Below, in pieces: positions 53,132-61,772 of a stretch of 64,000 nt of DNA. This DNA comes from SMWN01 sp965261165 (GTDB lineage Bacteria; Pseudomonadota; Gammaproteobacteria; Eutrophobiales; Eutrophobiaceae): NCBI GenBank assembly GCA_965261165.1, contig OZ253445.1, positions 1,674,001 through 1,738,000 on the forward strand, written 5' to 3'. Every line of letters begins with the position of its first letter. The first letter of the stretch is position 1. The notes under the pieces were generated by a model that searched no databases, had not been told where the DNA came from, and saw only the letters and a program-made list of their open reading frames with translations. The translations under genes were made by a program, and so were the position numbers.

Positions 53132-55706
53132 ACTGCCACTTTTAATATTCCCGCAATTCAAGGCGGTAGTGCCTCCTGTGGGGAGAGGGTTCCCTCCTTC
53201 AACTCCAGAAATACCTGCTCATGGAAGGCAGGTTGAACGCCTAGGTTCGCAGATGCAGAGCATTGATTCCGAATTCCAAAGGTTCAAAGGTACCATTGAT
53301 TCAACGATGATGATCGGAGAACCAGAATTTGTGTTGGTGCTTGAATTAGCAAACAGGGTTGATGATCTACAACGAGCCGTCAATGCCGCCGATCTGGAAT
53401 GGCTGGGTGAATGGGATGTTGATCTGGAAGCAGACGAGGATTTTCCAGCATCAGGCAAGAAGACAGCACGCGATGGTCGTCTGTTTGTGTCCATGGTCAA
53501 TCAGCAAGGGATAACAGAACTGCTATCACTATGGGACAAATGGCAACAAGGACAGACATTACCCAGAGGAAAAACGAAATGGCGCGATATTTTTGCCTGC
53601 CTGAAAAATATCCGCCGGTGGGGTATGCAAGAAACTTTGATTGAAACTGATATGAAGAAGTATTTTGAGGGTTTTTTGGATGATGAAATGGTCAGTTTCC
53701 AAATTGAGTGCTTCTACCACCAAAATGCCCAAAAACGTCGAAACACAGAGCAGAACATACAGAAATTACTTGAGGAAGCGAGTGGCAAAATAATAAGTAA
53801 TTTTATTACTATGACTGATATTGCATTTCATGCGGTAAAAGTTCGTATGCCCGTTACGAGCATCAAAACACTGCTTAATAGTTCCGAAGGACAGACGAAA
53901 AATCACCACCTGTTTATCTACCCGGACGTTATGTTTTTCCGCCAAACGGGGCAGAGCATGGTTTTCAATGTTGAGGGTGACGGTGAAGAAGCAGAATACC
54001 CGCAAACAGTAGCAGATCAGCCACCTGTTGCTGCCGTGCTTGATGGTGTGCCTAATTTACAACATCGGGCGTTGAAAAATCGTGTTAGTTTTGACGATCC
54101 TTTTGGATTGACGAGTGAGTATCAAGCTGGTGAACGTCTGCATGGAACGGCGATCGCATCATTGATTATTCACGGAGACCGAGCGGATGAAACAACGCCC
54201 CCCATCCGTAGCCAGATACATCATGTCGCCGTTATGCAAGCAGACGAGCAGGCAAGAAAGGTCGGGGAAAAGCGTGAACATTTCCCTGATGATTGCTTTT
54301 ACGAGGACAGAATAGAACAGGCAGTACGTCGCATATTGGAGGGTGATGGCGAAACAGAAGCACAGGCAGCTACCGTTAAGATTATCAATCTGTCACTAGG
54401 TGACCCAACCCGACCTTTCATTCATGCCCTCAGCCCTTGGGCAAGATTGCTGGACTGGCTTTCATGGAAATATCGGGTGCTATTTTGTGTGAGCGCGGGT
54501 AACTATAGTGATTCCTATGATTTTAGTATGCCTTATTCAGAATACCAGTCAAAAAGCAATGAAGAAAAAATACAACTATTGCTCGAAGCCATGCAAACTG
54601 GAATGATCAACAGGCGCTTGCTGGCACCCGCTGAATCTATCAATGCGCTGACTATAGGGGCATTGCATCAGGACGAAAGTGGCAACTATACCTTGGGGCG
54701 GAGAGTTGATTTACTGCCTGATAGCAAGCTTTTAAGCCCTGTTTCATGTTTGGGGCATGGGTTCAGGCGTTCCGTTAAACCCGAAGTTTACTTCCCTGGT
54801 GGGCGACAGCTATACGATGAACCACATTTGTCATCGGGCAGCGAGTTTAAGATCAATAACAGCACATTAAAACCTGGTCAGAAAGTCGCCTGGGACAGCA
54901 GTGAGCAAGGGGAATTATCCAAAGATGTTTTTAATTGTGGAACGAGCAATGCCACGGCTCTGGCAACCTGGGCGGGGGTGCAAATTCATGAAGTTTTGCG
55001 GCAACTCAATAACGAATCCGAAAACAAGCAGATTCCTGATAATTTAACCGCGGTGCTTATAAAAACTCTGCTAGTGCATGGCAGCATGCAAAATAGAGAC
55101 TCTCAAGAAGCAATTGAATGCCTAAAAAACGCTAACAACTCAAAAATACCCAAAGCGATTCGATCCAGATTCTTGGGTTATGGGGCGGTTAATATTGGGC
55201 GTGTGTTAGGGTGTACCGAACAGCGCGGAACAGTCATCGGCTGTGGTGAAATCACAACCGACCAAATTCATGAATACCGTTTTCCTGTTCCCGGCGAGTT
55301 CAGCGGTAAGAAAACTTTTCGCAAAATGGTGGTTACGTTGGCATGGTTCTCGCCAATCAACACCCGGCATCGGTATCTCAGGGAAGCAAAACTTGAAATT
55401 AAACCTGACAAGAAATGGGGCGAGACACCGCTAATGGTCAATCGTACAGATGGAGACCACAATCAAGTTAAACGCGGCACGGTTCAGCACGAAATTTTAG
55501 AAGGCAAAAATCAATTAACGGCATTTATTCAGGATGAAGAAATTGTTTTACAGGTTATTTGCAAGAAGGACGCAACCAACCAACTTGAAGACTCCATTCC
55601 CTATGGCTTGGCTGTGACGCTGGAAGCTGCCGACGAGAGTCAGATACCCGTTTATAACAAAATCAGAGAACGACTATCCGAGCAAGTTGAAATTACGGTA
55701 ACATAA
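53121..55706 (+). CDS. large subtilisin-like serine protease (S8 family)
   Basis: An 861-residue protein with an S8 protease domain from about residue 300. The catalytic triad is visible: D308 in AAVLDGVPNLQHRAL, H341 in ERLHGTAIASLI and S609 in FNCGTSNATALATWAG; ITNLSLG-type strand VKIINLSLGDPTRP precedes the oxyanion region. There is no signal peptide, so it should act in the cytoplasm. The N-terminal 300 residues are family-unassigned; the C-terminal 150 residues (from about TDQIHEYRFPVPGEF) look like a beta-rich extension. It overlaps the AAA gene by 11 bp. Cytoplasmic subtilases paired with AAA ATPases occur in defence-associated loci, but a target is unknown. Confidence 0.87.
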   Translation: MADRLPLLIFPQFKAVVPPVGRGFPPSTPEIPAHGRQVERLGSQMQSIDSEFQRFKGTIDSTMMIGEPEFVLVLELANRVDDLQRAVNAADLEWLGEWDVDLEADEDFPASGKKTARDGRLFVSMVNQQGITELLSLWDKWQQGQTLPRGKTKWRDIFACLKNIRRWGMQETLIETDMKKYFEGFLDDEMVSFQIECFYHQNAQKRRNTEQNIQKLLEEASGKIISNFITMTDIAFHAVKVRMPVTSIKTLLNSSEGQTKNHHLFIYPDVMFFRQTGQSMVFNVEGDGEEAEYPQTVADQPPVAAVLDGVPNLQHRALKNRVSFDDPFGLTSEYQAGERLHGTAIASLIIHGDRADETTPPIRSQIHHVAVMQADEQARKVGEKREHFPDDCFYEDRIEQAVRRILEGDGETEAQAATVKIINLSLGDPTRPFIHALSPWARLLDWLSWKYRVLFCVSAGNYSDSYDFSMPYSEYQSKSNEEKIQLLLEAMQTGMINRRLLAPAESINALTIGALHQDESGNYTLGRRVDLLPDSKLLSPVSCLGHGFRRSVKPEVYFPGGRQLYDEPHLSSGSEFKINNSTLKPGQKVAWDSSEQGELSKDVFNCGTSNATALATWAGVQIHEVLRQLNNESENKQIPDNLTAVLIKTLLVHGSMQNRDSQEAIECLKNANNSKIPKAIRSRFLGYGAVNIGRVLGCTEQRGTVIGCGEITTDQIHEYRFPVPGEFSGKKTFRKMVVTLAWFSPINTRHRYLREAKLEIKPDKKWGETPLMVNRTDGDHNQVKRGTVQHEILEGKNQLTAFIQDEEIVLQVICKKDATNQLEDSIPYGLAVTLEAADESQIPVYNKIRERLSEQVEITVT

Positions 55707-55708
55707 CT

Positions 55709-55801
55709 ATGGCACTCCACCTCGACTTTCCCCCACCCCCGCACGCCATTCTTGAGCTGGAAGTGTGCTGGTTTTTCGCCGATACAACAAGAAAACCGTG
55801 A
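55709..55801 (+). pseudogene. 5' fragment of a second res gene
   Basis: Two bases after the protease stop, ATG begins MALHLDFPPPPHAILELEVC and WFFADTT before stopping at TGA. This matches the start of the intact res (MALHSKFPQSPHAILAPELR, WFPADET). Only about 30 codons remain. The tight spacing to the protease gene indicates that a res gene once followed it in the same operon. Confidence 0.8.
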
Positions 55802-55825
55802 ATCATAAAAACATCACCGCCCACC

Positions 55826-56057
55826 CTCACCAAAAACTGGACTGACTGGATCGACTACTGGTCGGTGGACTTTGATTTTGAAAGCAAGCGCGAGATTATT
55901 CGTGTGCAGAATCCCGAGAGCGGCGATTACATCTTTGAAAACGAATGGCAGAGCTTCCGCAGCAAAAAAGACCGCTCGCTGGAACTCACCAGCATCGCCT
56001 GCCCGGCCGCCGCAAAATAGCCGTCAAGGTGGTGGATATTTTCGGTAATGATACAAT
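55826..56057 (+). pseudogene. 3' fragment of a second mod gene
   Basis: Starts LTKNWTDWIDYWSVDFDFES and continues to AVKVVDIFGNDT, nearly identical to the end of the intact mod (51849-52118). It lacks the EWQEQWS segment and has a small deletion near 56000 that shifts the frame. It ends at the IS5 left terminus. Together with the preceding res fragment it shows an internal deletion that removed most of a second res-mod pair. Confidence 0.85.
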
Positions 56058-57371
56058 GAGACCTTTGCATAAATCTACCCAGGGCAGCGTTAAAATGGTG
56101 AAAAGATGTTCATTCACTAAACGCTTGAGCACTAAACCTTGATGATACCGTCAAATGTCTTGGAAACAAACCGCCCAATGCTCGTTCGCAGATGCCCTTT
56201 TAATTGAGCATAAATCATTGTCTAAACTAGATGATGTGCATGAAATTATCGATTGGAAACAGATCGAAACCACGTTCAGCCATCTTTATGCCAGCAAGCG
56301 CGGTGTGCCGGCACTTGTGCCCTTTGGGTATACCCGCCGTTGATGATGTTTAAGATATTGATTTTACAGGCGTGGTATAACTTAAGCGATGAAGCATTAG
56401 AATAACAAATAGCCCGAGATTCGATGTTCCGCCGGTTTATTGGTTTGAGTCTCAGTGATGCAGTACCCGATCATTCCACCATTTGGCAGTTTCGGAACTT
56501 ATTACACACTGAAAATCTGCTTGATTGTTTATTGGGACAGATTTAATGACCATTTAGCTAAAAACAGCATTATTGTTGCCACAGGCTCGGTCAATATTAT
56601 CGATGCGACTGTGATTGAATCGAAGTAATGCCGTCCTAAAAAGAACCAACAAGGCGACAATACCCAAGACCCGGAAGCAGCATGGAACGTGAAAACTGCG
56701 GCAGACGGCAAGCGTAAAAGCACCTACGGATTTAAGCTGCACGCCAATACCGATGAAGATGGCTATCAAGAAAATGACCTATACGCATGGCAATGCGCAT
56801 GATTCATTGCATGATTTTGGGGAGTTTGAACATCTGTTAGGCGATAGGCACGGACAAGTTTACGCAGACAGTGCCTATACCAACAAAGACAATGACGAGA
56901 AACTGGGTAAGACAAACAATAGAATCCTGCACCGGGCTTATCGCAACACACCATTAACGGCGCAACAAAAAGCACAGAATAAAATGTACTCCAGTGTCCG
57001 CTATGTGGTTGAACGCACCTTTGGCTTACTCAAATTGCATCACGGATTAGGCAAGGCAGATACATGGGATTAGCCAGAAACAAAACCCGCGCACATCTGA
57101 TTGCCATGAGCCATAATCTTAAAACAGGGATGAATATTTTCAAACAAATGCGATTTTCACAGGAGAGTTGTGCCTAAATGGGCAATAAAACAGATTAAAA
57201 CCCGTTAAAAGCGGTTAGAATTGCTGAAAATAGAAGCTTTTTTGGTGTCGTATTGATAGATTCGAGAATATGAGCGAAAAAATGAGGCCAGTTTATAAAA
57301 AATCACGTTGTTTGTGATTTGCGCCGAGTGTTTTGTGGGTTATACCCACAGGGCACAAGTGCAAAAGTCTC
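56058..57371 (+). mobile_element. IS5-family element, near full-length but inactivated
   Basis: Left end GAGACCTTTGCATAAATC (56058-56075), right end GCAAAAGTCTC (57361-57371). AAT flanks both sides and may be a 3-bp target duplication. The transposase runs from MSWKQTAQCSFADALLIEHK (56155) through DHSTIWQFRNLL, NIIDATVIESK and YADSAYTNKDNDEKL to the C-terminal tail near 57178. It carries stops at about 56340, 56402, 56546 and 56626, and the same one-base shift near 57055 as the short copy. A 17-base insert at 56314-56330 resembles this element's own end. Confidence 0.85.
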
Positions 57372-57678
57372 AATCAGCGGCATCGACTTCAATAATTTTG
57401 TTCAGGCGTTTGAGATTGACAATCAGTTGACTTTGTTAGCGACTGTGCCGCCGTGGTGCTGGTATTTCCGCCCTGAGGTACCAAAGACAGGTTATGTTGT
57501 CCACAGAATTTGACGATTTCTACGACTTCCTGTGTGGTTACCGGCAATACCACTGCCAGACAATTGCTGGTATATCGCCGACGTAGCTCTGTGGCATAAG
57601 GGGCGGTTTTCTGTTTATCGGTTATGACGTGTTGTTCACCGATAATACGTCTTAGACCATTAATTACATTTTAGACAT
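57372..57678 (-). pseudogene. N-terminal fragment of an FAD-binding oxidase (GlcD-like)
   Basis: Reading leftward from ATG at 57676-57678, the sequence gives GLRRIIGEQHVITDKQKTAP, YATELRRRYTSNCLAVVLPV and VVEIVKFCGQHNLSLVPQGG, a classic start of the FAD-linked oxidase family (glycolate oxidase GlcD / D-2-hydroxy-acid dehydrogenase) including the FAD pyrophosphate loop PQGGNT. One frameshift sits just after the start codon (A4 where A5 would restore frame) and another after GGNTSTTAAQS. The fragment ends abruptly at the IS5 right end, so the rest was lost. Confidence 0.7.
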
Positions 57679-57781
57679 CGGTTGGAAATTAAATTGCACA
57701 GGTTCATTATGCTACACCAAACCAATAACAACACAATGCCAGATGTGCGGTGATTCCAAATCAGAACTCCATAGACTTGCA

Positions 57782-58306
57782 ATGAAAAAAACGACACAAA
57801 AAACCATTTTGCTCATGACGATTGTCGCTATCGGCGCGATTTTATTGTCTACTAATTGGCCGGATGCGTCTGCACAATGCAAGACCTCGCTTGAGCAGTT
57901 AGCAAAGATGAATGTTGAGCAAATATCGTTACGCAACGATGCGGGGAGGGTGATTAAAATTACCGCTTACATCGCCGATGACAACAACAAGCGAGCCGGG
58001 GGTTATCAACATATATGCGAGGATGTAATCAATACAACCCAGATGCTGTTTGTCTATAGGCAGCCGATTGACGGCAGGTTTCACATGCAAAATGTGCAAG
58101 CACCGTTAGATATTGGTTTTTTCGATAGCACTGGAAGGTTGCTTAGCACGATGGTCATGGATACTTATGCCGATGGTAATAGCAGATTGTATGACCCCGG
58201 ACAACAATTCCAATACGCACTTGAGTCCGGCGTTGGGTTTTTTAATGAACACAAGCTATCGATGGGCAAGTCCCGACTCATATTGTCTTCTGTGAACGGC
58301 TTGTGA
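57782..58306 (+). CDS. DUF192 family exported protein
   Basis: A 174-residue protein from ATG at 57782, preferred over an upstream ATG at 57743 because it places the signal peptide (MKKTTQKTILLMTIVAIGAI, cleavage about residue 32) at the N-terminus. The C-terminal half matches the DUF192 pattern: a ML-F-F-P core (TTQMLFVYRQPIDGRFHMQN), APLDIGFFDSTGRLLSTMVM and YALE. The family is of unknown function, usually secreted, with a conserved surface patch. The gene appears intact although its neighbours are fragments; regulation is not visible. Confidence 0.75.
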   Translation: MKKTTQKTILLMTIVAIGAILLSTNWPDASAQCKTSLEQLAKMNVEQISLRNDAGRVIKITAYIADDNNKRAGGYQHICEDVINTTQMLFVYRQPIDGRFHMQNVQAPLDIGFFDSTGRLLSTMVMDTYADGNSRLYDPGQQFQYALESGVGFFNEHKLSMGKSRLILSSVNGL

Positions 58307-58314
58307 ACAAGCGC

Positions 58315-58713
58315 ATGGCAAGCAAAAGGAGAGGCCTTATGGTCTATGGGCAAGCGATGTCGCGATTGAATCGCTCTTTGAACGGCCACCACCACCGACC
58401 TATCCGTTCAGGAATAATGGCACGCTGTATTGGTTGGTTGCCCAAGTGCGGGAACAGGGGGCGAATCGCCCTCATGCAGGAAAATCTAGCTGGAGAACCA
58501 ATTTATATTACCCCTGGTGGTTTTAATATCAGAACCGCAGTACACGAATATGGCGGGCGGTGTTTCTGTTTAGTCGGCGACAGTATTATTTTTAATAATT
58601 ATGTGGACGGTCAGCTATGTTGGCAATCGATCAACCCATTATTGACATTATTCGCATCGTCCGAGAAGGCATCGCCAGTGCAACAACTGAGCCGTAATTC
58701 GGGATCACACAAT
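58315..58713 (+). pseudogene. N-terminal fragment of an S9 (prolyl oligopeptidase) peptidase
   Basis: After MASK the frame shifts and gives ERPYGLWASDVAIESLFERP and NNGTLYWLVAQVREQG, then shifts again to GEPIYITPGGFNIRTAVHEY, GGRCFCLVGDSIIFNNYVDG and PVQQLSRNSGSH. This is the start of the beta-propeller of an S9-family peptidase (YP-GLWxSD ... VHEYGG ... FxNxxDGQLYW). At least two frameshifts are present, the catalytic domain is missing, and the fragment stops where repeat copy B begins. Confidence 0.65.
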
Positions 58714-58716
58714 GAG

Positions 58717-58953
58717 CTTATCGATTAATAGCTCGAAACATGAGATGACCCGACATGCAAAACGGGTCTTATTGATGCGCAAACACCAACAAAATAGGTT
58801 GTTTATAACACTAGACGATCTTATAGCAGCAGAGCATCCCTAGCCTAAACTTGAGGCCTTATTGTCATTCGATGAACTGGCCAAACCTTAGGTTAAGCTC
58901 TATTCGGTTAAAGGTCATAAAGAAAAAGGCGTGGCCTTTGGCTTATGCGCCCT
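58717..58953 (+). repeat. three-copy repeat, copy B
   Basis: 237 bp, colinear with copy A (38850-39086) without gaps and differing at about three positions (for example TAAACTTG against TAAGCTTG). It separates the S9 peptidase fragment from a different gene fragment, so it marks a junction where sequence has been lost or joined. Confidence 0.85.
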
Positions 58954-59142
58954 TTTAATAAACATGAGGGTATTGGTGTGGTGCTGAGGAATGTCGCTAA
59001 AGGAAGTTTTCGCGAAGTGCTGCAACTAGGCGCCGGCGGCCTGATGATCAATGCGGCTATACATCGCACCTACCGAGTAAGTTTGAACGCCACTCCGGCA
59101 ATATTAATTACCGAGGAGTTTCCGCTGGCGGCTTTCATCTAA
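58954..59142 (+). pseudogene. C-terminal fragment resembling chorismate lyase-like (DUF98) proteins
   Basis: The frame after copy B reads EGIGVVLRNVAKGSFREVLQ, then INAAIHRTYRVSLNATPAIL and ITEEFPLAAFI before TAA. The SRTYRV-L-G-PAMLITE-FP pattern is typical of the end of UTRA-fold chorismate lyase-like proteins. No start codon or N-terminal part is present. Assignment rests on this short motif only. Confidence 0.35.
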
Positions 59143-59152
59143 GCCGCCAGCG
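59123..59152. terminator. perfect 12-bp inverted repeat between converging genes
   Basis: CGCTGGCGGCTT (59123-59134) pairs perfectly with AAGCCGCCAGCG (59141-59152) over a 6-base loop. It overlaps the stop codon of the chorismate-lyase-like fragment and lies 9 bp past the end of bfr on the other strand. It probably served both converging transcripts; the T run is weak on each strand. Confidence 0.6.
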
Positions 59153-59161
59153 TTAGGAAGC

Positions 59162-59632
59162 CTAGGACATTTGCGCTTGCAGGTAATTATGTATACCCAT
59201 TTTAGTTACTAGGTCTATTTGCGTCTCTAGCCAATCGATATGCTCTTCTTCGGCGTGTAGAATACTCTCGAACAATTCTCGGCTAATATAGTCTGACACA
59301 GACTCACAGTAACTGACGGCTTCGCGTAACAGCGGTGCTGCTTCCATTTCCAGCTTGAGATCGCAGGCCAGCATCTCGGCTAGATTCTCGCCGATATATA
59401 ACTTGCCCAGCGTTTGTAGATTAGGCAATCCTTCAAGAAATAAAATGCGTTCAATTAACTTGTCCGCATGTTCCATTTCTTCGATTGATTCTTTGCGCTC
59501 TTTTTCTGCCAGGGCTTCTAATCCCCAGTCCTTGTACATCTTGGCATGTAAAAAATATTGGTTAATGGCGGTGAGTTCGTTGCGGAGAACCCCATTAAGC
59601 AAGGCTAAAACTTCTTTGGATTGTGCTTTCAT
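59162..59632 (-). CDS. bfr: bacterioferritin
   Basis: Bacterioferritin forms a 24-mer haem-containing cage that oxidises and stores iron. The 156-residue protein keeps all ferroxidase ligands by alignment with E. coli Bfr shifted by one: E19, E52, H55, E95, E128 and H131, and the haem-ligating methionine M53 in SIEEMEHADKLIERI. FLEGLPNLQTLGKL is the family signature. It is divergent from bfd (192-bp spacer), so the storage protein and its iron-release partner are likely co-regulated. Confidence 0.96.
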   Translation of the reverse strand: MKAQSKEVLALLNGVLRNELTAINQYFLHAKMYKDWGLEALAEKERKESIEEMEHADKLIERILFLEGLPNLQTLGKLYIGENLAEMLACDLKLEMEAAPLLREAVSYCESVSDYISRELFESILHAEEEHIDWLETQIDLVTKMGIHNYLQAQMS

Positions 59633-59824
59633 CTCTGGCTCCAGTCAGTATTGAGTGATCGATTGATAATCATACGCCGGTAAGTATAAAACGTGAAACG
59701 CGACTCTCATTTACCATCTAATATTATATGGTAGCTGGTTGCAGTAGCACCTGCATTTCAAAAAAATAATAAAAGGATAATAATTCGTATTTACATTTAT
59801 TTCTGCATCCCCTACTATGAAGGC
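59633..59824. promoter_or_regulatory. divergent bfr-bfd promoter region
   Basis: A 192-bp AT-rich spacer between oppositely facing bfr and bfd. It contains GATAATCAT (59663-59671) and GGATAATAATTCG (59775-59787), which loosely resemble half-sites of a Fur box. No full 19-bp Fur palindrome could be confirmed by eye, so iron control is an inference from the genes. Confidence 0.3.
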
Positions 59825-60004
59825 ATGATTATATGCCTGTGCAAAAAAATTACCTCCAGCCAGGTCATGGAAGCCATAGATTGCGGCGCCACCGAGGTTG
59901 AACAGCTAACCGAACGACTGGGCTTGGGCAGCAACTGCGGCAGTTGCGTTGAATATGCGCGAGCTATGTTGATGCAACAGACCCAAACTATCCACGTAAA
60001 CTAG
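59825..60004 (+). CDS. bfd: bacterioferritin-associated ferredoxin
   Basis: Bfd is a small [2Fe-2S] protein that reduces the core iron of bacterioferritin and so mobilises it. The 59-residue frame reads MIICLCKKITSSQVMEAIDC and continues to GLGSNCGSCVEYARAM. The four cluster ligands are C4, C6, C38 and C41, the exact family spacing. ATG at 59825 is chosen because an ATG nine bases upstream runs into a stop. A weak hairpin CACCC/GGGTG (60055-60067) lies downstream. Confidence 0.92.
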   Translation: MIICLCKKITSSQVMEAIDCGATEVEQLTERLGLGSNCGSCVEYARAMLMQQTQTIHVN

Positions 60005-60178
60005 GTCGTCTCCTAGTAACGCCTGCTCAATAAGCACATCAAAATACAGCTTTTCACCCTTAGGGTGCCTTTATAGCCTAATGGATGTGGGAGGCCGTCC
60101 AACTGCCTAATCCATATCGCGGCGGCTAACACAGCCCAGGGTATTTGTGATTCAATATACTTTTAGGAGTTTTAGCCC

Positions 60179-60759
60179 GTGACAGACTGGCGCATCGCTA
60201 CAGCTTTAAGGTATGTCAGTGTTGGGCAGAGGGAGATTCGATGCTGTCCTTTATGTCTTTCCTGTCGATTTCTGGCCTAGTACTGGGGGGATTGCCGTTC
60301 TGGTTATCGTCTTGTCGGTTATGAATGGATTCGAACGCGAGCTACGCGAGCGGGTGCTTGGGGTGCTACCACAGGGGGTGATCTATTCAAAATCTGGTTT
60401 CGATGATTACCCGATGATGGCGGATAAAATTCTGCAACACCCCCGTGTTACCGGCGTGGCGCCCTTTCTCGAAGGTAGCAGCTTGCTGGTTGCTGGGGGA
60501 GAAATTCGCAGTGTCACGTTTCTTGCGGTGGATTCCATAGCAGAAACGCAGGTCTCAATCATTGGTAAACATTTTATCCAAGGTGACCTAGGCTCTCTCA
60601 AGCCGAGGGAATTTAATATGGCCATGGGCCTGGCCCATGGCAGAGCAGCTAAGCCTGTCCCTAGGTGATAAGGTTACCATGGTATTACCTGAAGCCCGAC
60701 TCACCCTAGCCAGCATAGTGCCGCGTACCAAGCGGTTTACACTCAGGGCAATCTTTTTA
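60179..60759 (+). pseudogene. LolC/LolE lipoprotein-releasing permease fragment
   Basis: GTG at 60179 after AGGAG starts MTDWRIATALRYVSV; later frames give MLSFMSFLSISGLVLGG, then VIVLSVMNGFERELRERVLG and GVLPQGVIYSKSGFDDYPMM, and finally SLSLGDKVTMVLPEARLTLA. This is the N-terminal half of the LolC/E permease that extracts lipoproteins from the inner membrane. At least three frameshifts occur, and the gene is cut off at repeat copy C. A functional lolCDE must exist elsewhere, since it is normally essential. Confidence 0.8.
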
Positions 60760-60763
60760 TGGA

Positions 60764-60950
60764 CTTATCGATTAATAGCTCGAAACATGAGATGACCCGA
60801 CATGCAAAACGGGTCTTATTGATGCGCAAACACCAACAAAATAGGTTGTTTATAACACTAGACGATCTTATAGCAGCAGAGCATCCCTAGCCTAAGCTTG
60901 AGGCTTTATTGTCATTCGATGAACTGGACAAACCTTAGGTTGACCTCTAT
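60764..60950 (+). repeat. three-copy repeat, copy C (shorter)
   Basis: 187 bp identical to the first part of copies A and B except for about two changes (GAGGCTTTA, CTGGACAAA). It ends at GACCTCTAT, 50 bp earlier than the other copies. It abuts the truncated LolC/E fragment on the left and the DUF3465 gene on the right. Confidence 0.85.
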
Positions 60951-60962
60951 AATCTTCATGCT

Positions 60963-61454
60963 ATGAAAAACAAGAAAACAGCATCCATTACCACAGTCAT
61001 TATTGCAGTCGCAGTCATTCTTTTCCAATACATAGATCAAAATTGGTCTGGCGATAATGAGACAAACTACAGTGAATTGGTTGCCAAGCAGGAGAAAAAT
61101 CCAAGAAATACGCCTATTAAGGCAAAATGTCAGCTTGAAACGCTTTATGCCAATAAACAGTCGGACATTGTTATTGAAACCAGAGGTAAGGTGATCAAGT
61201 TACTTGCGGATGATACTAAGGGTTCAAGACACCAGAAATTTATTATGCAGTTGTCTTCGGGCCACACCGTATTGATAAGTCACAACATTGATCTGGCACC
61301 TCGAATCAATGCGCTCCAAGAAAATGACACTATAAAAATTAAAGGTGAGTATGAATGGTCAGAAAGAGGTGGCGTTATTCATTGGACGCATCATGATCCG
61401 GCTGGACGACACGAAGATGGCTGGATAGAACATCAAGGTAAACGCTATTATTGA
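60963..61454 (+). CDS. DUF3465 family protein with N-terminal membrane/signal segment
   Basis: A 163-residue protein starting at ATG 60963, with a hydrophobic N-terminal stretch (about residues 8-23, ITTVIIAVAVILFQYI) that anchors or exports it. The C-terminal half shows the DUF3465 core SRHQKFIMQLSSGHTVLISH, NIDLAPRI, GEYEWSERGGVIHWTHHDPA and GRHEDGW. The histidine- and tryptophan-rich end is typical, but the family has no known function. Intact, directly behind repeat copy C, which supplies or replaces its promoter region. Confidence 0.8.
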   Translation: MKNKKTASITTVIIAVAVILFQYIDQNWSGDNETNYSELVAKQEKNPRNTPIKAKCQLETLYANKQSDIVIETRGKVIKLLADDTKGSRHQKFIMQLSSGHTVLISHNIDLAPRINALQENDTIKIKGEYEWSERGGVIHWTHHDPAGRHEDGWIEHQGKRYY

Positions 61455-61468
61455 TGTTAATTAATGGC

Positions 61469-61486
61469 GGGCTTAAGATTAAGCCC
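61469..61486 (+). terminator. hairpin after the DUF3465 gene
   Basis: GGGCTTA (61469-61475) pairs with TAAGCCC (61480-61486) over a 4-base loop, 15 bp downstream of the stop codon. It is followed by ATCATAG and a later TTTT, so termination strength is moderate. Confidence 0.55.
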
Positions 61487-61522
61487 ATCATAGTATTTTG
61501 GAATGTCTTAAGAATTTAAGTT

Positions 61523-61612
61523 TTAAAACTTGTCCTTAAGCATGTCCTTGGCACTCTCTTCAGTGGCGTCCATGGCCTGCTCTTTTACCATATCAGTAGC
61601 TTGATCCAGTAA
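61523..61612 (-). pseudogene. short C-terminal remnant of a small charged protein
   Basis: Minus-strand reading gives LDQATDMVKEQAMDATEESA and KDMLKDKF before a stop. The repeated acidic-basic helical pattern looks coding, but no proper start exists, unless a 22-residue peptide from the internal ATG is made. Not recognised. Confidence 0.3.
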
Positions 61613-61687
61613 AATTTTACATAAGTGGAGGGTGCTCAAGGTGAGATTTTTCACTTAGGTAAAAATCTTACTATAGCAAATGAAAAA

Positions 61688-61772
61688 TGGTACGGGTGGT
61701 CGGAATCGAACCGACACTCCTTACGGAACGGGTTTTTGAGACCCGCGCGTCTACCAATTCCGCCACACCCGC
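61688..61772 (-). tRNA. tRNA-Leu (anticodon CAA)
   Basis: The minus strand folds as a class II tRNA of 85 nt. Acceptor stem is GCGGGTG paired with CACCCGT, with an encoded CCA end (61688-61690). The anticodon stem CGGGT/ACCCG encloses loop CTCAAAA with anticodon CAA, reading UUG codons. The D-loop GGTAGAC, a variable arm and the T-loop GGTTCGATTCC are all present. Confidence 0.96.
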
